A DNA stretch of 64,000 bases from Mimachlamys varia (Eukaryota > Mollusca > Bivalvia > Pectinida > Pectinidae): assembly GCA_947623455.1 (NCBI GenBank), contig OX392536.1:33299465-33363464 (forward strand). Direction: 5' to 3'. Positions 26,414 through 38,454 of the stretch are shown here, in pieces; position 1 is the stretch's first letter; every line of letters begins with the position of its first letter. Both the position numbers and the translations under genes were made by a program. The notes beneath the pieces were generated by a model. The model saw only the letters and a program-made list of their open reading frames with translations. It did no database searches and was not told the origin of the DNA.

Positions 26414-27187
26414 CTTATATTTACCATTTTTAGAATCTGTTCACCTCATAAAAAAAACAATATATCTTTGTATTTCTCAGCATTAAGCTCAAATAAGGAA
26501 CAGCCATCGCCCAGAGACGGTCAATGGTTTCCAGCGTGACAATTATGACGTCATAAAAATGATGACGTCAACAATCGGCCAATGACATTCATGATCTTAT
26601 GAATGCCAACTGAATTTGGTAAGGTCATATAGTGGCAATGCCATACAATGGTAAATATAAAGTTATGCATATGCGCCTTTAGAGCTTTGCTGAGTTTTGT
26701 TTATTATGTATACAATATATTGTGAACTGCATAGAATACTTCGTCTATCGTTTTTATGATTGTTGAAACACTGATGTTCTTTTCATACTCATATTTGAGT
26801 TATAGTAGCCAATTTGTGGTTAATTAATTAGATATTGTAAGCTGTTGGGTGCAAATGTAAGAGTGTCGCTGAGGATGCTCTATCTCATCGCCTGCCTGGT
26901 CAAACACATTCATTCAGATTTGGTTGCCTGCCAGGAGGAATTTTAAACTAACGTTGCAAACAATTTTCCTGTTCAGTTATCAATCCAACCTTTATAAATT
27001 AGATGAACAGGAAAATGTTTGTATTCTGTTATGGCACATCCCTGATAATATACGGACTTCTCCCGAATGATGAGTGCTGTATTAGATTTGTATACGTGTG
27101 TTGCTGCTTTTCTGTTTGAGCTGCTGAGTTCACTTTCCAGTTAATGTATTCATAAGAAACATGACCTTGCCTACATTTATAGAGCCT

Positions 27188-27320
27188 GAGGATATCTAAC
27201 AATGTCGTCAGTAATACCAGATATGTTTCACCAGTGGGGCTAATATCAAAATATTAGTCACACGATCGAGTGAAATATGTTTGGTATTACTGAAGATACT
27301 GTTAGATATTCTGCTTATTA
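27188..27320. repeat. Foldback, family copy 1
   Basis: GATATCTAACAATGTC and TAATACCAGATATGTTTCAC are answered by GTGAAATATGTTTGGTATTA and GTTAGATATTC. A second diverged copy lies at 62726-62885. Confidence 0.8.
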
Positions 27321-27423
27321 CATTTTATAGCAAAACCTACAGTGGCAGCTTTTGATTTTCCAAATTGTCGTTTGTAAGCAGCGTTCTGATTGGTCAAATT
27401 CACTTGTGAAAAGTATCATTTGA

Positions 27424-27795
27424 GCATTGATGACATTTTTGTTTAGTTTCATTGGGGTATGAAAACAATTTTGTGTGCAAACTGTATGAATCCGCGTAGC
27501 GGATTCTTACAAAAGTTTGCAAGTAATTTTTTTTTCATAACCCGGCCTATGAAACTAAAAAAATATTGACATCAATGCTTATAATTAATTTTTGAAACCT
27601 ATTTTTGATATTTAAAACATGTTTATGTACAATTTGACTGATCTAACAACGGATTCTTTTGTTACAAATCAAATGCCGCATTGTGACGTCACATTTTTCT
27701 CGCCATTTTCGGATATTTTTTCATAGAGGTATGAAAAGAAAATCTCAACCAATCAAAAAGCCGCATTCTGCATACAATCAATGGAAAATTAATTA
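27424..27795 (+). repeat. Dispersed repeat, copy 1
   Basis: About 370 bases from GCATTGATGACATTTTTG to CAATGGAAAATTAATTA. The left half is a foldback around GAATCCGCGTAGCGGATTC. It is strongly similar to 60929-61289 in the same orientation. Confidence 0.85.
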
Positions 27796-27854
27796 TATTT
27801 CTCACAAGTGAATGAATAAAGAATATAACATGGCAATTTTCCATATCCAGGCCT

Positions 27855-27916
27855 TGTATCAACCCGAGATCCCAATATCGGCCCAAGGGTCGATATTGGG
27901 TCGAGTGTTGATACAA
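27855..27916. repeat. Hairpin
   Basis: TTGTATCAACCCGAGATCCC and its near complement, with CAATATCGGCCC and GGGTCGATATTG inside, followed by an AT run. Confidence 0.7.
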
Positions 27917-28012
27917 TATATATATATATATATGAGTATCCTTACTTTTAGAATTAGCAGGGACGTATATATGTGTCTCACATATACAAATGTACGTCCC
28001 TGGAATACATAA

Positions 28013-28333
28013 ATGTAATTAAGTCATATCGATTTTTTTATATACGGTGTACCATATATTTAGATACATACTGTATATGATTTAAGCTTAGCGTGCTTAT
28101 GGCATTTAGTAAAATGACAGTCTTACGTATGTCTTCCAAGCCTTTTAAAAATTCTCATTAAGGGGAAAAGACAAGTTTTTAGCTTCGTGCGTCCAGGTCC
28201 TAAGTATCCGGTAACTATACCTAGCCTTATTTAAAAAAAGAAAAAGAAAAAAAGAGTTCTACTTCCTGTCCTACTTCCGCACCGGTAGCAGACAGCATAG
28301 ATCACTAGCGGAGGACAACTTCGGAGGACGAAC
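28013..28333 (+). promoter_or_regulatory. Probable promoter and 5' leader of the HPDL-like gene
   Basis: The 320 bases before the start codon contain no repeat I recognise. The last 70 are relatively GC-rich and include GGAGGAC twice. No TATA box is evident at a convincing distance. The start codon context, GAACATGG, has A at -3 and G at +4. The assignment rests on position only. Confidence 0.35.
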
Positions 28334-31300
28334 ATGGAAACAGATTCTGTTCATCACGTTGAGATTCTGGTTCGAGATGGCGAAGCTGTTTCTCGGGACT
28401 TTGTTTCAAAATATAATTTTGTTTTGTTTGCGAAAAGGTCATGTCCACTAGTAAACCAGTGGGTTCTTCGATCACGTAACGTATTTTTTGTGGTGACACA
28501 ATCGAAGCTGTTACATCATGCTTCACAAATGGAGCAAAACACATGTGGTGATATTAAAACGAACGACTTTTATGTCGTGCCATCTGAGTTACAATACAAA
28601 TCAATACATACGAACGATAGTAAGTCTGTTAAAAAGAGTGATGAAATCGACACCGTGAACAATGTAGCTTTGAAGGTCAAAAATGTCGGTTCTTGTTTGC
28701 AGCGATTACAAGCACATGGGGCAATGGTGTTAAAACAAGAAACAACAATTGTGGACGAATTTGGAGAGGTAGATTTGGCAATAGTGAAATCTTGTGTTGG
28801 AAATGTGATACACACGCTGCTTAATTGTGATAGATATAACGGTCCATTCCTGCCTCACTTTGATGTCGTTCACCAAACTGATGTATGTGGAGATGCTGAT
28901 ACTAAAACTGTAAATTTAACTCACTTTGACCACGTGACATTTGCATGTGAAGTTGGTACATCTTCAATCGTGTTGCAGTGGTATGAGGAATGCCTCGGAT
29001 TGAAAAGATTCTTAATGAACAGGTTATTATTATATAAACACATCAGTTTAAAATTGTTAACTACAGCAGTAAAGCCCCACTCACTGAAACCTACCTTACA
29101 CGAATACCACTTATTATTGAACAGTTCGTTTGGTCCCTGAGCGAGTTCTTACATATTCAACCAACTTCAGATTACTAAAGATACCATGTATTCCTCTAAG
29201 TATTGACCAATTCCCACGAGTTTGAGTAAATGAGTTTTTACTGTATTAAAAAAATACCATTGAACAATAATATATTTTTCAGTGTTGTGTTAAAGAAAGA
29301 AAGCTGGTTTATCATATTGTTCAATACGCAAATATCTCGATTTACATATGTATAGTAAGAATTAAAAAGCTGGGGAAAATGACAGACTCATCTACCCTTC
29401 TACATGTATAGTTTTGCATTCTCCTTATACGTAAATACATGTAAGTCCTATGCAGGTCTACTCTTGAATTATTATCGCAATTAAAAATTAAATTTTCATT
29501 GATGAAGATGCTGATGAATTGTGTTTTACAGTGACGAAGATGCTGACCATGGTTTTGTGGTTGTGTTTTACAGTGATTAAAATATAAGATGCTGATGAAG
29601 GTTTAGTGGCTGTGTTTTACAGTGATTAAGATGCTGATGAAGGTTAAGTGGTTGTGTTTTACAGTGATTAAGATGCTGATGAGGGTTTTATGATTGTGTT
29701 TTACAGCGATTGAGATGCTGATGAAGGTTTAGTGGTTGTGCTTTACAGTGATTGAGATGCTGATGAAGGTTTTGTTGGTGTGTTTTATAATGGTGAAGAT
29801 GCTGATGATGGTTTTATGATTGTGTTTTACAGTGATGAAGATGCTGACCATGGTTTTGTGGTTGTGTTTAACAGTGATTAAAATATAAGATGCTGATGAA
29901 GGTTTAGTGGTTGTGTTTTACAGTGATTAAGATGCTGATGAGGGTTTAGTGGTTGTGTTTACCAGTGATTAAGATGCTGATGAAGGTTTAGTGGTTGTGT
30001 TTTACAGTGATTGAGATACTGATGAAGGTTTAGTGGTTGTGTTTTACAGTGATTAAGATGCTGATGAGGGTTTTATGATTGTGTTTTACAGTGATGAAGA
30101 TGCTGACCATGGTTTTGTGGTTGTGTTTAACAGTGATTAAAATATAAGATGCTGATGAAGGTTTAGTGGTTGTGTTTTACAGTGATTGAGATACTGATGA
30201 AGGTTTTATGATTGTGTTTTACAGTGATTGAGATGCTTATGAAGGTTTAGTGGTTGTGTTTTACAGTGATTAAGATGTTGATGAAGGTTTTATGATTGTG
30301 TTTTACAGTGATTGAGATGCTTATGAAGGTTTAGTGGTTGTGTTTTACAGTGATTGAGATACTGATGAAGGTTTAGTGGTTGTGTTTTACAGTGATTAAG
30401 ATGCTGATGAGGGATTTATGATTGTGTTTTACAGCGATTGAGATGCTGATGAAGGTTTAGTGGTTGTGTTTTACAGTGATTGAGATGCTGATGAAGGTTT
30501 TGTTGGTGTGTTTTACAATGGTGAAGATGCTGATGATGGTTTTATGATTGTGCTTTACAATGATGAAAATGCTGACCATGGTTTTGTGGTTGTGTTTAAC
30601 AGTGATTAAAATATAAGATGCTGATGAAGGTTTAGTGGTTGTGTTTTACAGTGATTAAGATGCTGATGAAGGTTTAGTGGTTGTGTTTTACAGTGATTAA
30701 GATGCTGATGAAGGTTTAATGATTGTGCTTTACAGTGATTGAGATACTGATGAAGGTTTAGTGGTTGTGTTTTACAGTGATTAAGATGCTGATGAAGGTT
30801 TAATGATTGTGCTTTACAGTGATTGAGATGCTGATGAAGGTTTAGTGGTTGTGTTTTACAGTGATTGAGATGCTGATGAAGGTTTTGTTGGTGTGTTTTA
30901 CAATGGTGAAGATGCTGATGATGGTTTTATGATGTGTTTTACAGTGATGAAGATGCTGATGATGGTTTCGTGGTCGCATTTTACAGTGATTAAGAATTTA
31001 AGATGCTGATGATGGTTTTGTGATTGCATTTTACAACGATGAAGATACTGATGATGGTTTTATGATGTTGTTTACGGTGATAAAGATGTTTGTGATGATT
31101 TTATGATTGTGTTTTAAAATGGTGAAGATGCTGATGATGGTTTTTAGGGTTTTCCCTGGGACCCTAAAATCTAAAAAATTTAGGAGTCCTGGGACTCCCA
31201 TCACAAATAATATATAGTAAAACTTCATCAATTTTGGGAGTCCTTTGACAATTTTAGGAGTCAAAATACAGGTTTTTGTGCGTCAGGGAAAACGTTGGTT

Positions 31301-34300
31301 TTGTGATTGTGTTCTACAATGGTGAAGATGCTGATGATTGTTTTATGATTGTGTTTTACAGTGATGAAGATACTGATGATGGTGTTATGATTGTGTTTTA
31401 CAGTGATGAAGATACTGATGATGGTTTTGTGATCAACACAACAGACATTGGTCTGCGACTTAAGGCAATGGAGTACTGGCACTGTGCTGAAACAGGAATA
31501 ACCACACCTCAAATGTCTGAAGGTGTCAACGGCATCAAGTTTGTCATCGCAGAGGCATTACCAGACCAAGGTAGAGTGTGCTAATAATAAAATATCATAA
31601 TAATGACATAATATTTAGTGGATGACAAGACCAGAAGTTTTATTTGATATCCTATTTACTGGTGGGATATTATGTATATGATTGTTGACATAGCCTAAAT
31701 ATAATGACAAATAGGTCATTTCGTCTACGATGTTAGGCATATGGTCAATAGTAAACTAAAGTTATTTTACCGAAATGACTAGATTCATCTAGGCTTTGTT
31801 TATGACTTGGTCATAGATGTACATTTTTGTACCAGAGTCTGAGCCACCTCATCCCGCAGTGAGCCGGGTCTAAATCAGGATGAGGGGGCTCAAAGACTCT
31901 CGTACATCTATGACCAAGTCATAAACAAAGGGTAGATGAAGCTAGTCATTTTGGTACAATAACTTTACTATTGTATATACGTTAACAGCGTAGATGAATT
32001 ATGACCGATTTGTCCTTTACTAACTCGTACAAATTTTACAACGTTGTATGCATATTCTTTGTTGGTCATTAGTCTGATGAAGGTGACAGGGTACATATCG
32101 TACTAGTCATCGAAATGTCACCTAAAAACATAATTTTGGTTGTGTAAAATAATCTTTACATAAATATTAACCTCTAAATTGTTTGTTAAATCAGAAAACA
32201 ATCTGTGTAAACAGGTCCTAACCAGGTAGCTACATTCCTGACAGAACACGGCGGACCAGGTATCCAACATATTGGACTCCACACCCCAGACATAGTGACC
32301 ACTGTGTCCAGTCTGATGTCAAGGGGAGTGGAATTTGCTGAACCACCATATACATACTACACAGAGGTGAGTAACTTGACTGGTACTATACACACCCTCT
32401 AACACTTTAACTTAAGAGTCAAATGACAAGGTCATTGTGTTCTTCAGTAACAGATTAAGCTTGGAATGGAAGGGCAAGGTCATTGTGTTTTTTAGTAACA
32501 GGCATGGGCTGGTACGTACACCCTCTTGAACACTTTAACTTGGAGTCAAAGGGCAATATATCTTAAGTAAAGAATTCTGTCACATGACCTTGAAAATGTG
32601 TAATATGAAAGAGTTCGGAATGCAATGGATATTGAGTAGTAAAATTATTCATTTAGTAATTCAACCCATTGTTCTTAAAACAATTGAGGGATTGAAGTAA
32701 AAGTAAGGTACTTTTCTAAGGTTGACCTTGATACCTACTCAGAGATGGAACCTACTGACATGTACATCTATATAAGGGCACAAAGAAATGTCACATGCAA
32801 TGTCGAGAGGATTTCTGGACAACTCCACTTACAGACCTCCTCAAACATTGAATATCATAGCACGACTATATTACTTAACTTTGATTCACTTTGTTCCTGA
32901 CAGGTAGGGAAACTGGAGGACATCGAGCAGATTGGTCAGTGTGTGGCGATTCTTGAGACAAACGGTATACTGGTAGATATGGAGGTGGACAGAGATGTGG
33001 ACATCAAGGAGATGACCAGTGTGACACCCAGCAAGGACCAAACAGACAATGATGGACACAGCAGTAAAAGGTGACTAGCTTGTATTTTGTAAAAAAAATT
33101 GTGAATGTGGTTGTTCTTTTTGACCCACTATAATCAGATAGTGGGCTAATTATCAAATCCCCTTTTGTTCGTGGTTTGGTGTTCCTCTGTCAGTAGTCAT
33201 TCTGTCCTTAAACAATTCTTTTGATCGCTGTTTCTCAAGAAGTCCACCATTGATCTTTCTTAAATTTTGTAATATATATAAGGTTTTGATATCTTGTCAG
33301 TACAGGATCTGAGGGTGTAATAAGGACAAGTCATAAGGTCTTCATATATATGTAAAATTTAACACAATTAAAGGGGCATCCCGCGAAAGTAAGCTTTTTT
33401 CATATTTTTTTTTTCAAAATATTACATACACATATCGAGTGGGTATTCTTACGGACTACGACGATCGGATTCCGCTGACATGTATTCATAAAACAAATAA
33501 TTTCAAAATAACTAGTGGAATTCCAAAACGACTGGCCAGACGTTCTGAATTGGGATTTCCACCTACCAACGCATGCGCAGCGAGCGCCGTTTCCATTGTA
33601 ACACTCTATCTGTTATTACCGTTACACTACGATAAGGCCTAATTACTAAGCGAAAAGTTGCCGAATGGTCAAAATATGACACAAGACTGCGTTACGGAAT
33701 TATATTGAGAGATGGGAAGTATTCTAAGGAGAAACTACCTTCTCTATTGTGTGTATGTTCCATATTTCTTCTGTATAACGGTAACATGCACAAATAAAGC
33801 TTTGATTTGGTTTTGAGGCTACCCAAGGGGAAACTGTTTCAGTCTTCTGTTGCATAAAATGCGTGTGTAATATTAAACTTAAAAGTTTGTTTTATAATAT
33901 TCTCTTTTTAAAATCTTATGTTCCAGTAAAACAGTATGATTTAATTATATTGCTGGATAGAAAGACATTTTCAAATACTATATATACCATAACAGAAAAA
34001 AGTCGTTTGATTACGTTGTAAAACGGGACGTGCGACCGAGATACATACGGCTTCAATTTTGACAAAAGGAATATAAAAATTTGTTTTCACCCGTAAAAAA
34101 AAGTGATATTCATACTTAATCTATAAATTAGTGAAGGTACAAATATCATTGGGGTGCGACCCCGGTATTGAATTTGATACGAAAATATATACATAACTGC
34201 AAAAAATTTAAAAAAAAAAAACTAAAAAAAAAAGTCACCGTCCCTTTACAAGACGACAAAAAAGATGTTAAAAGAAAGCGGAATTATCATAACATATTCA

Positions 34301-36249
34301 TAACGTGTAGTTATAAGCGTTTCAACAGTTCCAAATCTGATAAACATGTCGTCATGCTTATAGTGTGTCGTTATATGAGTTTGTGGACTTAAATATTCGC
34401 ATTCCGTGATACGTGTTAACGTGTAAAGACGCTGAAAGTTGGATAGATTTTAAATGAAAATGAATGTACTTTGTATATATAGTCTGAAAAAAAAAATCCT
34501 CAAGACATTGAGTTGTAAAAAAAAATCGCAAACATTTCATGTCATTTTATTTTCGAACATTTCAATGCATGCTACATACATTTTAGGAAATCATCTGAAA
34601 AGTTGGTTCGTGAATATTACCTTTTACATAAATTAAGGTTTGTACCATGGCCGTATTCCGTACCCATGTGTACCGGTCTCGGTCAGGTGAATATAATATA
34701 GATAATTCCTGGTGTCGATCGATATATGGTGCCGATATGCCGACAATTATTCTTCATTTGAATATCGGTATGTGTGCAATTGATGTCTAATTTTCAATGT
34801 GAATGTGATTCAATAAGTTTATACACGGACTTTGTCTCCGTTTCATCAGCCGTATACATTACGCGTCCCCTCCCGTATGGCCCCTTCCGTCAAACTGAGC
34901 AGGAAACTTGCGGCACACCTGTCACGTTGCGTCATCCCCGCTATTTTTATCTGGGCTTTCCCGAGGAATGCGATTTTGCAAGTGGTCATTATAGACATTT
35001 CGAGTGGATTTTTGAATTTGGGAATAACAGGAAAGTATAATTAGTAGTGCAGACGCCATGTATATTCAAGAACAGTCATTTAGGCTTTCGCGGGATGCCC
35101 CTTTAAATGATCATGTCTTACAGAGGGCAAGTCAAAAAGGTGTAATCATAGAAGGGAGATAACTCTTGTAATAATAACTACTGTACCTGCTCACAACTGT
35201 GCATAGTGTCAGATCAATATCATTTTTGTATTATTGATGGTAATAAATAAGCCACCAAATGACTGTTTTTCAAAGATTGTACATGGTATTTTGTATCTGG
35301 TTTTTGTAATGAATGTGTTATACCATGGGAGAAATCCTGGAATTAGAGTCATTTTTAGCAATGTTTTAATAGTCAATATCACAATTAATAGGGGTCATTC
35401 AGTGTAAAGTTAAAAGAAAAATGTAACATGGATATATCAGTTTCAGATTTTTGGGGGTCAATTGCCCCATGGCCTCTTGCATTATTCTTGATACCCTGTC
35501 CACATAATTATATGTAAAAATCAATTGTGTACTGATTACCATCATCATAAGTTAGGGTGGTCGGGTGATACAGTACATAAGAGAAAAGAAGGGAAAAGAC
35601 CCAAATTTAAGAATAAAGAAAGATTGTCTATGGTTGGTGACAAGACCCCTTTGGAATCTCTTGTTAATAAGTAGAAGAGCAATCTTGCTTCCTTGAACAT
35701 TGATTAAAAATATAGGGAACATTAAAAAAGGGCAGATATATACGTAGCAAGATTATGTTTACCAGGAACACCCAACTCAGCTGAATCTGATCTTTAACTT
35801 AACATGATTCATTTGATAACCACAGGATGTACTTTTCACGTTAATCATAGATACAAAAAATAAATTGCACAACCATAATTACTCGGATATACAGTACTAG
35901 CTGTGGAATCGGCAAAACGCTAACCTTTGGAAAGCTTAATATTGAAGCATTTGAAAAAATAAATCTATAATGCTTTAATGTACAGAAATGGTGTTTTAAG
36001 TGCTTTACACTTCAATTATTGCTCCAGCTCACTGTGTTTATTTACAGTTTTGTAAACAATCATTCATATATATATTTACTCTGCTGTAGGTATTTGATGC
36101 AGAAATTCACCAAGCCCCTGTTTGATAGGAATACGTTTTTCCTGGAAGTGATCCATCGCTCTGGAGCCACGGGCTTCGGTTCTGGAAACATCACAGCTCT
36201 GTGGAGATCTGTCCAAGCATACATGTCTTCTCAGCAAAACCACCTTTAA
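28334..36249 (+). CDS. HPDL: 4-hydroxyphenylpyruvate dioxygenase-like protein (5 exons, complete)
   Basis: HPDL is a mitochondrial relative of HPD reported to make 4-hydroxymandelate for coenzyme Q synthesis. Exons: 28334-29022, 31404-31570, 32215-32366, 32904-33070 and 36090-36249. All introns are GT-AG, all phases agree, and the total is 444 residues against about 371 in human. The vicinal-oxygen-chelate fold is marked by [42 protein letters not shown] and [10 protein letters not shown]. The expected iron ligands are present: His200 (DHV), His304 (QHIG) and Glu411 (FFLEV). The extra length is mainly a variable stretch at about 85-110 and a polar stretch near 370-391. I see no clear mitochondrial presequence. 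Exon 2 begins SDEDTDDG; a copy of its acceptor 42 bases upstream (exon start 31362) could add 14 residues in frame. Intron 1 holds about 40 further copies and intron 4 holds nested transposons. Confidence 0.92.
29500..31403 (+). repeat. 42-base minisatellite carrying a splice-acceptor motif (HPDL intron 1)
   Basis: About 40 imperfect copies of a 42-base unit, some lengthened by an AAATATAAG insertion, run up to exon 2. Each unit has TTGTGTTTTACAG|TGATGAAGAT or a close variant. This is the exon 2 acceptor plus the first exon bases, and the last unit is the real boundary at 31403/31404. Since 42 is 14 codons, every copy has the same phase. Upstream copies mostly carry TGATTAAGAT, which puts TAA in frame. 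The last three (31300-31430) are open, and of these the copies at 31362 and 31404 have a usable AG. The array is broken at 31147-31294 by an inserted element. Confidence 0.93.
31147..31294. mobile_element. Small palindromic element inside the array
   Basis: Inverted ends GGTTTTCCCTG and CAGGGAAAAC enclose about 150 bases with inner GGAGTCCTGGGACTCCC. Array units continue on both sides, so it is an insertion. Confidence 0.7.
31704..32015. repeat. Foldback in HPDL intron 2
   Basis: Arms of about 130 bases: TTTGTTTATGACTTGGTCAT and GTCATTTCGTCTAC are answered by ATGACCAAGTCATAAACAAA and GTAGATGAATTATGAC. The centre is GC-richer with TGAGCC and GGCTCA. Confidence 0.85.
33117..35740 (+). mobile_element. 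Hairpin-headed repeat, split by a younger insertion
   Basis: Begins with the hairpin CCCACTATAATCAGATAGTGGG (33122-33143, shown here as two arms CCCACTA and TAGTGGG). It continues to 33371, is interrupted by the 33372-35102 element, and resumes from 35107 to about 35740. The distal part has GAAAAGAAGGGAAAAGA and a following segment shared with the element ending near 43440. Without the insertion it would be about 900 bases. Confidence 0.6.
33372..35102. mobile_element. TTAA-flanked DNA transposon, Kolobok- or piggyBac-like, non-autonomous
   Basis: Perfect 18-base inverted termini AGGGGCATCCCGCGAAAG lie directly inside duplicated TTAA (33368-33371 and 35103-35106). TTAA duplications are known for piggyBac and Kolobok; the purine-rich AGGG start favours Kolobok as I know it. 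The 1.7 kb interior has only short open frames (the longest about 88 codons) with no transposase motif visible, so it is probably a deletion derivative. It sits in HPDL intron 4. Confidence 0.85.
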
Positions 36250-37109
36250 CAACGGCCAGTTGACGAGAAAAATCATAGTCCAAGGAATCTCCGTCCATTT
36301 ATACACTTAACATGTCTCAGCAGAAATCTGCAGTGCCAATGTCAACAGCTAGTTGACAGGAAATATTTGAAAAATTGACTTGGATTTTCCATTGACTGGT
36401 TGTATATTTAAAAGAGCTGCAGTGAATTTTTTCCATAGGATCTGATCAACTTTCATTTTATATAAGTCACACTCTTAGAATTTCACCTACTTTCTGAACT
36501 ACATGTACATGCGCTTTATAAAACAGTTTTTATACTTGTTGTTTCTATCAGATCTGATGATAAATGCTGTGATGCTATGGACCAACTATCATTATCTCTA
36601 TATGTAGCTTTATGGTTACTGAAAAGTCGCTCAGGTTTTCTAAATAGTTCTGTATCTTTTCAGTACGGGTCCGATTCAGACAAGTGATTAGGTATTCCTA
36701 TGTGAAACTGAACAAAACTGATATTCTACATACACATTTTGTCAATACAGATTAAGACATGTTTGCATAACATTTAATTAACACACTTTTTGGATAATAA
36801 TCAAGTGGATGTTTGGTCGGTGATTTTTGATATAGATGTGATTTTACTCTTATAAGAAACACCATGGCCCAGTTGTTCAAACCATGATTACTGGTAGCTT
36901 AATAATCAGTGTTTAACACAAACTTTTTTTTTTTATACGACCACTCGTGAAAACACAACCGATGACAAGCCAGATGCAAAATTACAATATTTCATCTTGT
37001 ACATTGACGAAGTTATTCAATAAAAAGAAAAAACAAATGTTGAAAAACAGTGATATAAGCTTATCACCTTTTAAACAACTGGACCCAGGTTAAAATTAAA
37101 TTATACATT

Positions 37110-38027
37110 GATTGTCGTTAGGGCAAGCTAGTTGGACCTAATGCATACAAACAAAGAAAAAGGCAGAGACCATTTATGATTGCCCGTTTATTAATATCTA
37201 AATGACAAGCTTGAAAATAAGAACAAACAATTGATTCATTAGAATATTGTTACATAAGAAAGCATGTGGTCCAAGATGGGAATAAAAAACACCACCTGTA
37301 TACAAATACTTGAAATAACATACTGGAAAAGACAATATTATATAGATTCTCCTGGACCAGCATGAGAAAAAATGCTTACAAATTAACATACCTGAATATA
37401 TTATAAATATACACTCTATGTGGAAAAGATAAGCACCCACATGTAACAGAATGTTATGAATCAACTCCTTATGAGGAGTTATTATAAAAATCATCACATG
37501 CAGGAAATAAGGGAAGCAGGATGGGAGGCTGCAGACTTAATTAATTTCCCCAAAAACATTTATAAATCAACAAACATTGGCTGACAGATTTCTGTTTCCT
37601 TTGTTTTTCCAAGAAAAGTAATAATTTGCTGTGCATGCTCAATAGATAAGTCTTGACCTCTGAACCCTTTCCCCCTTCTGCATTATGTTAAAAAACGCAA
37701 AATATAAACGTTACATGTACCTACAACAGCATCACAAACATAGTTTGTGATTATAACAATTACAACAAAAACTCCTTACATGTATCAAGTACATTAAAAT
37801 GTTATTTTAATTATCATTTATGCATGACCACCGTGAGGGCGAGCTTGTTGGACCAAATGAATACAAACATACAGAAAAGGGCAGAGACAACTAATGATTG
37901 AAATTGGCTCTTTATGATTATATAAATGACAAACTAGCATGAACAAACAATTGATACATTAAAAAACATATTGTTATATAAGAAAGCATATGGTCCAAGG
38001 TTTGGATAAAAAACGCAACCCTGTATT
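37110..38027 (+). repeat. Direct repeat of about 195 bases, two copies
   Basis: 37110-37305 and about 37832-38027 share GGCAGAGAC, AACAAACAATTGAT, TAAGAAAGCAT-TGGTCCAAG and GGAATAAAAAAC or near copies, in the same orientation and 720 bases apart. Confidence 0.85.
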
Positions 38028-38296
38028 TTTGTCACAAGACTCAACCAAATTACAAATCAAGTGTTTTTCTCTATATAAATCTCATATAATCCATTTTAGT
38101 TATCTAAACATAATTTAATCTTGTTTGAAACAATCATTTTCATTGGCTTAAAAAACATGTTATCAGCCCATAACGTAAAAAATGATGTCGCTGTTTATTA
38201 CGTCGCTTTTGATTGGCTGAAGCAGCAGCTTAATGATTTGTAAGAGAAAAGAGTCCACCAATAAAGTTAATTTTTGCAGGGTATAGATTAAATTAT

Positions 38297-38454
38297 AAGT
38301 ATTAACTTGAATCCATTTTTTTATGTTATGGGGTTATAACACAAGAAACCGGAGTGTACTCTTATCATAAACAGCTTCGCGGTTTATTTAGAGTACACTC
38401 ACTTTCTTTTGTGTTATACCCCCATGACATAAAAATAGATTCAAGTTAATCCTT
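38297..38454. repeat. Foldback
   Basis: ATTAACTTGAATCCATTTTT, TTATGTTATGGGGTTATAAC and GGAGTGTACTC are answered in reverse complement after a centre containing AAACAGCTTCGCGGTTT. Confidence 0.85.

Noticed and set aside
29023..29140. Continuation of HPDL exon 1 to the stop at 29140
   Set aside because: The residues after MN lose family similarity exactly at a GT donor, and exon 2 restores it.
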